Shown here piece by piece: positions 15,813-22,696 of a stretch of 22,787 bases of DNA. Each line of letters starts with the position of its first letter. Position 1 is the stretch's first letter. The stretch comes from an uncultured Clostridium sp. (GTDB lineage Bacteria > Bacillota > Clostridia > Christensenellales > CAG-138), in NCBI GenBank assembly GCA_900542285.1, contig UQNF01000028.1, positions 1-22,787 of the forward strand. Reading direction: 5' to 3'. Both the position numbers and the translations under genes were made by a program. The notes below the pieces were generated by a model. The model did not search any database. It saw nothing but the letters and a program-made list of their open reading frames with translations, and had not been told where the DNA came from.

Positions 15813-16009
15813 CAGAATAGCTTAAACACGCTTCTTATATTGCTGAACAGCGTTGATATCAGACCTATTACCATGGTCAACACTATTATCAGTCCGGCAA
15901 GCGCAGTGATCATTGCGATATCATCCCTTCCTGTTTGCTTCAATAGTTGGCATGCCGCAGCCACAAGTATCCCGACTCCGGCTATTTTCAAAACGATCTC
16001 GATGCCCAT
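15812..16009 (-). CDS. spoIIIAC: Stage III sporulation protein AC
   Basis: This 65-residue protein with two membrane helices (about 4-21 and 32-54) has the family pattern GVGILVAAACQLLKQTGRDDIAMITALAG. It is normal in length for SpoIIIAC. A G-rich ribosome site (GGGGG, 4 nt from the ATG at 16009) precedes it. It lies 26 nt after spoIIIAB and overlaps spoIIIAD by 1 nt. Confidence 0.94.
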   Translation of the reverse strand: MGIEIVLKIAGVGILVAAACQLLKQTGRDDIAMITALAGLIIVLTMVIGLISTLFSNIRSVFKLF

Positions 16010-16035
16010 TGTACCCCCACTTATCTTCGATTATG

Positions 16036-16533
16036 TTAAAGAATTATCAATGCTAACGCAATTCCCCCCAAAGTAGTCAATGTGCGAATAAGCTTCAGCT
16101 TGCCGTCCAGTTCGTTCTTTATCTTTTCCTCCATCCTCTCCGTACTGCAAATAATCTTTTCAAGTCTGCTGAGCTCTGCTTCAATACCTCCTGTGCCAAA
16201 CCCGGAGAAGAAGGAATCAAGCTCTTGCCTATACTCATCATTATGTACGGTAAACGTTTTGGAGACAGTCAGCCATGCGCCTGACATATTTCCGCCTTGC
16301 TCAAACAGCTTATTGAACTCGCACCACAGTCCCCTTAGCTTTCCGCATTCACAAAGTCGATCCAGTATTTCACGCATGCTTTTTCGCTCGTACTTTATTA
16401 AACTCCGTATTGTTCTAATGTCTTCACCCATATCTGAAACAGAGCTGCTTTCACCTGTAAGGTTAGAGCACAGCAAACCTCCGAAAACGCATGCGATGAG
16501 AACCAGAGCTACCCCGGCAATCAATCTCCACAT
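16036..16533 (-). CDS. spoIIIAB: Stage III sporulation protein AB
   Basis: This 165-residue protein has an N-terminal hydrophobic helix (about 3-24), a long helical soluble region and a C-terminal hydrophobic helix (about 150-165, GGIALALIIL). The SpoIIIAB pattern is clear in IRTIRSLIKYERKSMREIL and WLTVSKTFTVHNDEYRQEL. It is related in fold to GspF-type platform proteins. A strong GGAGGG precedes the ATG at 16533, and the gene overlaps spoIIIAA by 13 nt, so the ATPase and its membrane partner are coupled. Confidence 0.94.
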   Translation of the reverse strand: MWRLIAGVALVLIACVFGGLLCSNLTGESSSVSDMGEDIRTIRSLIKYERKSMREILDRLCECGKLRGLWCEFNKLFEQGGNMSGAWLTVSKTFTVHNDEYRQELDSFFSGFGTGGIEAELSRLEKIICSTERMEEKIKNELDGKLKLIRTLTTLGGIALALIIL

Positions 16534-17447
16534 ACTTTCCCTCCGTTTTCGCCAATAAGATTAAACGCACTCCCTTGTCTCTTTAGCATCCATGCTCTTT
16601 TAATCACGCCGTTTTCTAGCAGTCTGTTCAGCTGAGGAATGCTGCGCATTTCTCTAAAGCTTCGTGCGTGTACGGTTGCAATGATCGATACTCCGTGACA
16701 TGCCGCATCGCTTATAGCATCGTAGTCATCATCCGTCATGATTTCATCCGTCAAAACTACCTCCGGGTTCATGCTTCTGATGAGCATCGGTATGGATTCT
16801 GACTTAGCGGCTAAGCTCATCACATCGGTTCTTGCGCCAATATCCAGCATCGGAACGGCCTCAACGCTCCCCGACAGCTCGTTCCTTTCGTCTGCAATAG
16901 CTGTTCTGTATCCCCGTTCAATACCCTTTCCATCCGAAAGGCATCTTGCCAAGTCTCTGAGAAAGGTTGTCTTTCCGGCGCCGGGAGGCGCAGCGATGAT
17001 TGTCGTTGCCGGCCTGCCATCCATTATAAATGCATTAACAAGCGGTTCCGCGCACCCATACGCTTCATAAGGAATCCTTATGTTAAAGCCCTGAATATCC
17101 GTAAGCTTTACTATTCTTCCGTGTTCAACAACAGGTCTGCCGCATAAGCCTACCCTGGCGCCTCCGGTGATTGTCACATAACCCTTTGCAAGCTCGTCTT
17201 CCAGAGCATACACCGAACCCATGCACAGCCTATGAAGTAATGCGCTGCTCTCAGAGTATGAAAAAGTTCCGTACTGTGTTAACAATACATCCTTGTCCGA
17301 AGCAACAAGCTGAACCGGGCGATTAATCCTGAATCGGATCTCTTCAACGTTTTCAGTACGAATGTATCTGCCGATTATCTGTGCAAGCCGCGCCGGAATC
17401 ACTTCCAAAATGCAGGCTATTGTTTTATCATTTCTCTTTAGCAACAA
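16521..17447 (-). CDS. spoIIIAA: Stage III sporulation protein AA (ATPase)
   Basis: This 308-residue cytoplasmic AAA-type ATPase, similar to secretion ATPases, powers or assembles the SpoIIIA channel on the mother-cell side. Visible motifs are VEEIRFRINRP (34-44), GGARVGLCGR (95-104), Walker A APPGAGKT (153-160), DERNELSG (186-193), DIGARTDVM (202-210), Walker B VVLTDE (230-235) and VHARS. The start is TTG at 17447 with AAGGAG upstream (9-nt spacer); no early in-frame ATG exists. It is the first spoIIIA gene and lies 82 nt after an unrecognised membrane gene. I could not place the expected sigma-E promoter with confidence. Confidence 0.95.
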   Translation of the reverse strand: MLLKRNDKTIACILEVIPARLAQIIGRYIRTENVEEIRFRINRPVQLVASDKDVLLTQYGTFSYSESSALLHRLCMGSVYALEDELAKGYVTITGGARVGLCGRPVVEHGRIVKLTDIQGFNIRIPYEAYGCAEPLVNAFIMDGRPATTIIAAPPGAGKTTFLRDLARCLSDGKGIERGYRTAIADERNELSGSVEAVPMLDIGARTDVMSLAAKSESIPMLIRSMNPEVVLTDEIMTDDDYDAISDAACHGVSIIATVHARSFREMRSIPQLNRLLENGVIKRAWMLKRQGSAFNLIGENGGKVCGD

Positions 17448-17475
17448 CTATCGATGCTCCTTTCAAACGCATAAT

Positions 17476-17508
17476 GCCCTTGCACATAAAGAACTTATGC
17501 GCAAGGGC
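17476..17508 (-). repeat. Strong hairpin between the membrane gene and spoIIIAA
   Basis: Arms GCCCTTGCACATAA (17476-17489) and TTATGCGCAAGGGC (17495-17508) flank a 5-nt loop. In minus-strand RNA all 14 positions pair, one as G-U; in plus-strand RNA that position would be an A-C mismatch. The hairpin lies 21 nt after the upstream stop codon and ends about 15 nt before the spoIIIAA ribosome site. No T-run follows, so it is not a classical terminator. Confidence 0.7.
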
Positions 17509-17529
17509 AAATGAAGAATACCTTATTGT

Positions 17530-18111
17530 CTATATTCGTCCGGATTCGAACTTCTTTTTAGTGACCGCAGCAGATAACTCGGAGCTAAGTGCGGCTGTTA
17601 GCATGCCTATCAGCTGAATATCCGCAATGGTTGAGTTATATATAACAAATCCGTATCCCGACTCCAAGATGTCAAGAACTATTCTGCCTATCTCCATAAA
17701 AACAGGAATCATACCTGCAGCAGAGATACCGGCTATTCCATTTCTCGTTGCTAATGCGATCAAAAGCGGAGCAAATGCATAGAGCAAAACCAATAATTCA
17801 CTGTTTTCAAGCAAATAGTACGGAACTGAAAGTGTTATGCCGACAACGGCGGAAGGCAAAAAAACTTTTGCTGCAATCTCACGGTTTCTGATAAAGCATA
17901 GGATCAGAGCGCAGATAAACACCGGAATGATTGCAATATTAAGCTCAAATTCCGGGGCGAATCCGACAGTGAATCCATAAAGTGCGCTGATCGAGCACAG
18001 AAAAAATGCGAGCTCGTATTTTTTCAATCCCAGCTCCTGACATACCGCAGGCAATACATTGAACAGCACCATGATGGTAAGTATCAAAGCGGACATAATG
18101 AATAACGGCAT
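17530..18111 (-). CDS. Unrecognised polytopic membrane protein upstream of spoIIIAA
   Basis: I do not recognise this 193-residue protein. It has about five or six hydrophobic segments (roughly 3-22, 33-50, 56-75, 85-102, 104-123 and 126-147) with a short basic C terminus (VTKKKFESGRI). No catalytic motif is visible. It lies between pgeF and spoIIIAA on the same strand, where other Firmicutes may have efp or the small membrane gene yqhV, but its length and sequence do not match those. Its ribosome site GAGG lies inside a perfect 11-bp hairpin, so translation may be controlled by RNA structure. A sporulation role is inferred only from its place before the spoIIIA operon. Confidence 0.75.
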   Translation of the reverse strand: MPLFIMSALILTIMVLFNVLPAVCQELGLKKYELAFFLCSISALYGFTVGFAPEFELNIAIIPVFICALILCFIRNREIAAKVFLPSAVVGITLSVPYYLLENSELLVLLYAFAPLLIALATRNGIAGISAAGMIPVFMEIGRIVLDILESGYGFVIYNSTIADIQLIGMLTAALSSELSAAVTKKKFESGRI

Positions 18112-18118
18112 AAAATTA

Positions 18119-18159
18119 CCTCATTTCGTTACAATAACCATAGTCTGCACGAAATGAGG
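18119..18159 (-). promoter_or_regulatory. Hairpin enclosing the ribosome site of the membrane gene
   Basis: Perfect 11-bp arms CCTCATTTCGT (18119-18129) and ACGAAATGAGG (18149-18159) surround a 19-nt loop. In minus-strand RNA the 3' arm ends in GAGG, 7 nt before the ATG at 18111, so the stem would hide the Shine-Dalgarno. It begins 8 nt after the pgeF stop and is followed by only TAATTTT, so attenuation or termination is a weaker alternative. Confidence 0.6.
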
Positions 18160-18167
18160 CAAATTAA

Positions 18168-19016
18168 TTATGAATTTAGTTTGAGATATGATGTCATAGC
18201 CCCGGACGATGCCCTGTCGCGGCGGTAGGAAAAGAATAACTCACTTTCTTCATATGTGCATCTATGCATAATAGAAAGCTTATGGTGGTCAATTCCTGCC
18301 TCGAACAGCTGCATGGCCAAAGCGGCTTCAATATCAACGTAAGCCTTTCCCGGTCTTCCCGGTTTGACAATGTCATAAGAATTGAATTCGTCGGCAAACC
18401 TATCAGCAAGCTCCGCATCAACTTCAAAGCAGTCAAAGCAAATGGAAGGCCCCAGAGCAGCATGAAGTTCTGAAGGCTCAGAACCAAACTCGTTTGCCAT
18501 GCTTTCCACAAGCTTTTGTCCCGTCCGCAGGAGAGTTCCCCTCCAACCCGAATGTGCCAATCCGATCGCATGATGTCTCTCATCATATAGGAAAACGCTT
18601 CCGCAATCCGCATGACACCCCATCAGCGTTATCGATGGATCATTGGTTATAAGTCCATCGCCGAACGGCAGCATATTGCCAAAAAGTCCCTTGCCTGCAT
18701 CCTTTTCGTCTACTCTAAGCACTTTGTTGCCGTGCTCATGATTGATGATGACCAATCTGTCCGGATCGAACCCCCGTGACTCAGAAAGAATACGGTAGTT
18801 CCTCCGTATGTTATCCGGTGAATCATTCCTTTTCTGGCTGAAGTTCAGCGAGTCAAACGGAGGCAGACATACTCCTCCTATTCTTGTAGAAAAGCCGTGA
18901 GTAATCCCTGACTGCTTCAGTAACGACGGAGAATGAACAGTTACTACGCCTCCGCTGCTACGAAGCTCTGAGCTTTTATCTAGATCTGCGTATAATTCGT
19001 AAAGACAGTTCCTCAT
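18168..19016 (-). CDS. pgeF: PgeF/YlmD family polyphenol oxidase-like protein
   Basis: This 282-residue protein belongs to the DUF152/YfiH-YlmD family. Members are called laccase-domain polyphenol oxidases; E. coli YfiH (PgeF) corrects mis-incorporated L-Ser in peptidoglycan precursors, and other members act on purine nucleosides. The conserved metal-site residues are present: HEHG (93-96), CHADC with Cys138 (134-138) and AHSGWRG with His155 (154-160). LGPSIC and FSYRRD are also present. Its ATG overlaps the nrdR stop by 1 nt (TAATG), so it is translationally coupled to nrdR. In Firmicutes this family often sits near ylmC-type genes, as here. Confidence 0.9.
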   Translation of the reverse strand: MRNCLYELYADLDKSSELRSSGGVVTVHSPSLLKQSGITHGFSTRIGGVCLPPFDSLNFSQKRNDSPDNIRRNYRILSESRGFDPDRLVIINHEHGNKVLRVDEKDAGKGLFGNMLPFGDGLITNDPSITLMGCHADCGSVFLYDERHHAIGLAHSGWRGTLLRTGQKLVESMANEFGSEPSELHAALGPSICFDCFEVDAELADRFADEFNSYDIVKPGRPGKAYVDIEAALAMQLFEAGIDHHKLSIMHRCTYEESELFFSYRRDRASSGAMTSYLKLNS

Positions 19017-19477
19017 TACTTATCGCTTTCTCCAAGCATGGTCTTGAGCTCTTCCATGAATGTATTGATGTCCTTAAACGAACGATAAACAGAGGCGAAG
19101 CGAACATAGGCAACCTCATCAAGATCCTTCAGCCTCTTCATCACCAGTTCGCCTATCTGAATCGTGGTTACCTCTTGGTCAAGAGAATTGAACAGTTCCC
19201 TCGTCACGTCCTCAACAAGCTCATGCTGCGCGGCAAGCGAGACGGGGCGTTTCTCACAGGCCTTCTTAATTCCCGATAGAATCTTATTGCTGTCAAACGG
19301 TTCCCTTGCGCCATCTCTTTTCACAACCGTAATCGGAATCTCTTCGATTTTTTCGTATGTGGTAAAACGCTTACCGCAGTTGGAGCACTCTCTACGGCGA
19401 CGTATCGCCGTGCCATCCTCGGTAGGTCTTGAATCTATAACCCTGCTCTCTGATGCAAGGCAGTATCTGCATTTCAT
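19016..19477 (-). CDS. nrdR: Transcriptional repressor NrdR
   Basis: This 153-residue nucleotide-sensing repressor controls ribonucleotide reductase genes. The N-terminal zinc ribbon has Cys3, Cys6, Cys31 and Cys34 (MKCRYC and CSNCGKRF), with the arginine-rich DNA-binding stretch AIRRRREC between them. An ATP-cone follows (about 49-139), containing VVKRDGAREPFD and VAYVRFASVYRSFKD. AAAGGAG lies about 10 nt before the ATG at 19477. A sigma-A-like promoter lies in the 80-nt gap after ylmC. No ribonucleotide reductase gene is in the window. Confidence 0.96.
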   Translation of the reverse strand: MKCRYCLASESRVIDSRPTEDGTAIRRRRECSNCGKRFTTYEKIEEIPITVVKRDGAREPFDSNKILSGIKKACEKRPVSLAAQHELVEDVTRELFNSLDQEVTTIQIGELVMKRLKDLDEVAYVRFASVYRSFKDINTFMEELKTMLGESDK

Positions 19478-19521
19478 TGTTTCCTATGCTCCTTTAAGCA
19501 ATAATTCCTTAAGTTTATTAT

Positions 19522-19551
19522 AGTATAGCACAAGATCAATGAAGTTTTCAA
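19522..19551 (-). promoter_or_regulatory. Sigma-A-like promoter for nrdR-pgeF
   Basis: The minus strand has TTGAAA (19546-19551), an 18-bp spacer and an extended -10 TGCTATACT (TATACT at 19522-19527). It begins right after the ylmC stop codon and would give a leader of about 38 nt before nrdR. Confidence 0.65.
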
Positions 19552-19557
19552 TAGGAT

Positions 19558-19821
19558 TTATTTGCTGCACCCACAGTTCAGCCCTTCAATATTCACAAGG
19601 ATAACATCGTCCCCTATCTTCTGTATCTTGCAGAACGGAATCACGAGTTCTTCCGGATTCTTTATCAGGCCCAAAAGCTTACATGGTCCCGGAACTACGA
19701 TAGAGCATATTACGCCCGTACAATCATCAAGCTCCAGGTCGCATATCCTCCCGAGCCTGGCACCGTCACAGATATTAATAATTTCCTTTTCTCTCAGTTC
19801 ACTAAAGGTTGTGTTTGACAT
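19558..19821 (-). CDS. YlmC/YmxH family PRC-barrel protein
   Basis: This 87-residue protein is of the YlmC/YmxH type with a PRC-barrel fold. Visible are the N-terminal FSELREKEIINICDGARLG, the CDLELDDCTG segment, PGPCKLLG and the EELVIPFCKIQKIGDDVILV strand pattern, with a C-terminal NCGCSK. Family members are annotated as sporulation-associated in Firmicutes, but their precise role is not established. The ATG at 19821 has GGAGGG 4 nt upstream and is preferred to an in-frame start at 19836. It stands alone between a terminator and the nrdR promoter, with a possible sigma-E promoter upstream. Confidence 0.88.
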   Translation of the reverse strand: MSNTTFSELREKEIINICDGARLGRICDLELDDCTGVICSIVVPGPCKLLGLIKNPEELVIPFCKIQKIGDDVILVNIEGLNCGCSK

Positions 19822-19849
19822 ACTTCCCTCCGGCAATGCTATTTATTGA

Positions 19850-19878
19850 ATTCTATGCAGAAACCGAAATAAGATTGC
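19850..19878 (-). promoter_or_regulatory. Possible sigma-E promoter for ylmC
   Basis: The minus strand has CATAGAAT (19850-19857), a 7 of 8 match to the sigma-E -10 consensus CATACAMT. It is preceded after 13 bp by GCAATCTT (19871-19878), about 6 of 8 to GKMATATT. A sigma-A alternative (TTGCAA with a 19-bp spacer to TAGAAT) is weaker. The consensus is from memory, and this remains a candidate. Confidence 0.4.
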
Positions 19879-19910
19879 AAAAAGCGAACCAATGGGATCC
19901 AAAGGTTCGC
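19879..19910 (-). terminator. Rho-independent terminator after the AMP-binding gene
   Basis: Arms GCGAACC (19884-19890) and GGTTCGC (19904-19910) enclose a symmetric AA internal loop and an inner TGG/CCA stem. On the minus strand TTTTT follows directly (19879-19883). It begins 31 nt after the stop of the AMP-binding gene and separates it from ylmC. Confidence 0.88.
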
Positions 19911-19941
19911 TCTCATTTCACGGGGGAACTATTTTTCGAAA

Positions 19942-21678
19942 CTATGCAGCATTAGTTTCGGCATTAGCTTCCTTTTCAAGCACGGTATACGCTATCTTTC
20001 CGACAAGAGTCTTCGGAAGCTCTTCCCTAAACTCGATATCATATGGCATAGCATACTTAGCAATATGCTTCTTGCAGTATTCAAGGATGCTCTGCTTTAC
20101 CTCTTCCGAAGGTTCAATGCCCTTCTTGAGGACAACGTACGCCTTGACCTTCTGCATTTTGTATGGATCCTTGACTCCTATAACGCAGCTCATCTGGACC
20201 GCTTCATGCGAATCGATTATGTTTTCAAGCTGAGAAGGATATACGTTATAACCGCTGGTAACTATCATGCGCTTGATCCTCTGCTTAAAATAGATAAAGC
20301 CTTCGCTGTCCATATAACCAAGATCTCCGGTATGCAGCCAAGTGTAGCCGTCGGCATGGACTCGCAGGGTATTTGCGTTTTCTTCCTGGTGATTAAGATA
20401 CCCTATCATGACGGATGGTCCGCGCAGGCAGATCTCACCAAGCTCGCCATATGGAACCGGTTCGTTTGTTCCCACAGCACAGATAGTGTAATAGGTGTCC
20501 GGATATGGGAATCCGATGCTTCCTTCACGCTCTTGATTGTAAGGGGTCAGACAGCTTGCGGTAACGCATTCGGTTGTTCCATAGCCCTCACGGACATGGA
20601 TCGTTGCACCGTGAGCTTCAAGGAAAGCGTCAAAGCGTTTCTTAAGTTCGATAGACAGCGAATCGCCCCCGGAGAATACTCCGCAAAGGAAGTCAAGGTT
20701 TTCTCCGTCCAGGTATTGATTTCTGGTGATCGCCTCGAGCAGCGTAGGCACGCCCGCTATGTAGTTTGGCTTTTCGGTCTTTATTAGCTCCGCATAGGAT
20801 TTGGGATTGAACTGCGGAACGAGTATGCTGGTACCGCCTGCCTCGAGCATCGTATGTATACAGACTCCAAGTCCGAAACCGTGAAAAATCGGCATTGCCG
20901 CCAACATTCTCTTATGCCTGACCTCCGCATGGCACATAGCCTCGGTCTGCAGTCCCAAGGCATTAAAGTTCAGGCTGCTGAGCTGTATTGCCTTTGTGAC
21001 GCCTGTAGTGCCGCCCGAAAACAGTATTACCGCCGTTTCCTTGGAATCCATATGGACTATCCTATCGGAAATATCGACCTTTTTTCCCGCCTTGATGAAG
21101 CAGTTCCACATGACGAGCTTTGTGTCGTTCCTGTTTACCTTATTCTTCTTTGCGTTGATCAGCTTGAACAGTGAGCTTTTTACAACACCAAGCTCATCGG
21201 CTGCGGAAGTAATTATCACATGATCGAGTTCATATTCCTTTTCAACCTCGGCGATCTTGCCGTAGAACTGGTCAAGCGTTACAATGACTCTGCTATTGAC
21301 CTCCTTGAGATAGTAAACAATCTCCTTAACGGCCGATAAAGGATGTATCATACTTGCTATCGCGCCAATGCGGTTGAGTGCATACATCATATAGACCGCT
21401 TGAGGGACATTGGGCATACAGATGGTAACAACATCGCCCTTCTTTATTCCCAAGGAAACAAACCCGGCTGCGGACTTGTTTATCATATCAACAAGGGTAT
21501 TATAACTAAAGTTCTTTTTCATATAGGAAAGAGCGGGAAACTCGCCTTCCCTTTCAGCGGTTGCGAAAATAGCATCGCTTATGCTTCCGTCAGGATAGTT
21601 AAGGTGAAACGGTACATCACCATAACCCGACAGCCATGGTGCGCCATTTTCAGGCTTATTAAGTTTTGATTCTTCCAT
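19942..21678 (-). CDS. AMP-binding acyl-CoA synthetase/ligase
   Basis: This 578-residue adenylate-forming enzyme probably activates a carboxylic or fatty acid to acyl-AMP and then to acyl-CoA. The ATP loop is VILFSGGTTGVTKA (217-230), a variant of the usual SGTTGxPKG. The A5 motif GYGTTE is at 365-370. HTGDLGYMDSEGFIYF (449-464), RIKRMIVTSGYNVYP (467-481) and the C-terminal catalytic LPKTLVGKIAY (Lys561) follow. Full length and key residues suggest an active long-chain acyl-CoA synthetase type, but substrate cannot be read from sequence. AAGGA lies 7 nt before the ATG. It starts 19 nt after the CAT/E2-like acyltransferase gene, with no terminator between, so the two form an operon and may act in sequence. 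Confidence 0.9.
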   Translation of the reverse strand: MEESKLNKPENGAPWLSGYGDVPFHLNYPDGSISDAIFATAEREGEFPALSYMKKNFSYNTLVDMINKSAAGFVSLGIKKGDVVTICMPNVPQAVYMMYALNRIGAIASMIHPLSAVKEIVYYLKEVNSRVIVTLDQFYGKIAEVEKEYELDHVIITSAADELGVVKSSLFKLINAKKNKVNRNDTKLVMWNCFIKAGKKVDISDRIVHMDSKETAVILFSGGTTGVTKAIQLSSLNFNALGLQTEAMCHAEVRHKRMLAAMPIFHGFGLGVCIHTMLEAGGTSILVPQFNPKSYAELIKTEKPNYIAGVPTLLEAITRNQYLDGENLDFLCGVFSGGDSLSIELKKRFDAFLEAHGATIHVREGYGTTECVTASCLTPYNQEREGSIGFPYPDTYYTICAVGTNEPVPYGELGEICLRGPSVMIGYLNHQEENANTLRVHADGYTWLHTGDLGYMDSEGFIYFKQRIKRMIVTSGYNVYPSQLENIIDSHEAVQMSCVIGVKDPYKMQKVKAYVVLKKGIEPSEEVKQSILEYCKKHIAKYAMPYDIEFREELPKTLVGKIAYTVLEKEANAETNAA

Positions 21679-21697
21679 TTTATGTTCCTTTCAATGT

Positions 21698-22603
21698 TTA
21701 ATACTCCACAGGAGTATCTATCGGCAGATCAAGCAATTCGGGATTCTCGATCAGCTTTTTAACAAGCATTACGCTCTTGGCGAAGTAGATCCCATCTGCA
21801 ATTCTTTCGTCAACGGTGAGTCCAATGCGAAGCGCTTCACGCATTTCATAACTGCCATCAGCATTGAAGAACGGATGTAAATGCTTTTCATCAATAATAA
21901 CAAATAAAGAATTATTTCCGTAATTCGTGAGATGATGATAGCTCGCATGCATTTTGATGCTTCCCAGGTTGCTCACAAAAACGCTGGAGTTGTATGGATC
22001 GTCCTTCGACAGGCTTGTCGGAACCCAACCGTGATAATCAAGCCAATGAAGTATTTTGGTTACTATTCTAAGCAACCACCTCGGAAGCTTCGTCAATATA
22101 TCCATAACATCCGTCGTCCCGTCCTGCTTGTTGTGCTTACGAACGGCGGTAACAAAGGATTCTACCTTATCATGGATCTGAATAACGGGAGCTTCGCCCT
22201 TTCTGTCAATGTCTATGATAGCGAGTGCTTCATAGGCATTGTCCTCGAAAGTCTTTTTCACGACAAAAGAAATACTGAGCGCCTTGCGTTCATAAAGACG
22301 ATGACCGGAAATAAACCAGTTAAGCTGAGGTCTCAGTGTTATCGTCTTGACTATGGCAGCGCACAGCACATGAAAGAGTGTATATTTGAACTCGGGCTTC
22401 GATTCATTTAGCTTCGCGACATATTTATTGACCTCGGTCAAATCAATCAGTTCGCTCATGCACGCTTCGTTGTCGCATCTATTGGGAATGAGATACGGCA
22501 TGAATTTGTGTATTGAATCGGTGTCTCGAACCAAATATGCATCCTTGCGGTCTCCACGGCGGCGTTTTCGTTCGCCTTCGGTGGACTGCTGTTTGGTTTT
22601 CAT
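21698..22603 (-). CDS. CAT/E2-fold acyltransferase-like protein lacking lipoyl domain
   Basis: This 301-residue protein resembles the 2-oxoacid dehydrogenase E2 catalytic domain (chloramphenicol acetyltransferase fold). Visible are a basic N terminus (EGERKRRRGDRK), KYTLFHVLCAAIVKTITLRP (73-92), VVKKTF, SNLGSI (211-216), ASYHHLTNYGNNS and the C-terminal GLTVDERIADG (261-271). In true E2 and CAT proteins that last motif is HxxxDG with catalytic histidine; here Glu266 takes its place. There is no lipoyl domain, peripheral-subunit-binding domain or neighbouring E1/E3 gene, so it is not a pyruvate dehydrogenase subunit. Similar proteins with this motif occur in other Firmicutes, as I recall. It starts with ATG after GGGGGAAAT and is followed by an acyl-CoA synthetase gene, suggesting acyl-CoA as donor or ligand. 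Confidence 0.8.
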   Translation of the reverse strand: MKTKQQSTEGERKRRRGDRKDAYLVRDTDSIHKFMPYLIPNRCDNEACMSELIDLTEVNKYVAKLNESKPEFKYTLFHVLCAAIVKTITLRPQLNWFISGHRLYERKALSISFVVKKTFEDNAYEALAIIDIDRKGEAPVIQIHDKVESFVTAVRKHNKQDGTTDVMDILTKLPRWLLRIVTKILHWLDYHGWVPTSLSKDDPYNSSVFVSNLGSIKMHASYHHLTNYGNNSLFVIIDEKHLHPFFNADGSYEMREALRIGLTVDERIADGIYFAKSVMLVKKLIENPELLDLPIDTPVEY

Positions 22604-22616
22604 ATTTCCCCCACTG

Positions 22617-22657
22617 GAAAGGCCATGATATTAGCTGATAATCAAGCTTGACCTTTC
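22617..22657 (-). repeat. Leader hairpin just upstream of the acyltransferase-like gene
   Basis: Minus-strand RNA can pair GAAAGGTC (plus 22650-22657) with GGCCTTTC (plus 22617-22624) over 8 bp with one G-U. A smaller TGAT/ATCA pairing lies within the loop. It lies in the 5' leader and ends a few bases before the GGGGG ribosome site. No T-run follows. Confidence 0.45.
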
Positions 22658-22667
22658 ATTTCAGTCT

Positions 22668-22696
22668 ATTTTATACCCACGGGAATGATTTGTCAA
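22668..22696 (-). promoter_or_regulatory. Sigma-A promoter for the acyltransferase-synthetase unit
   Basis: The minus strand has a perfect -35 TTGACA (22691-22696), a 17-bp spacer and the -10 TAAAAT (22668-22673), giving a leader of about 58 nt. Two overlapping palindromes, ATTTGTCAAAT (22688-22698) and CAAATATTTG (22694-22703), cover the -35 and could bind a regulator. Confidence 0.8.

Noticed and set aside
17448..17529. Sigma-E promoter before spoIIIAA
   Set aside because: CATAAGTT with GGTATTCT upstream is only about 5 of 8 at each box and lies within the hairpin; too weak to list, although such a promoter is expected.
21698..22603. Pyruvate or 2-oxoglutarate dehydrogenase E2 subunit
   Set aside because: There is no lipoyl domain, no E1-binding domain, no catalytic His and no E1/E3 genes nearby.
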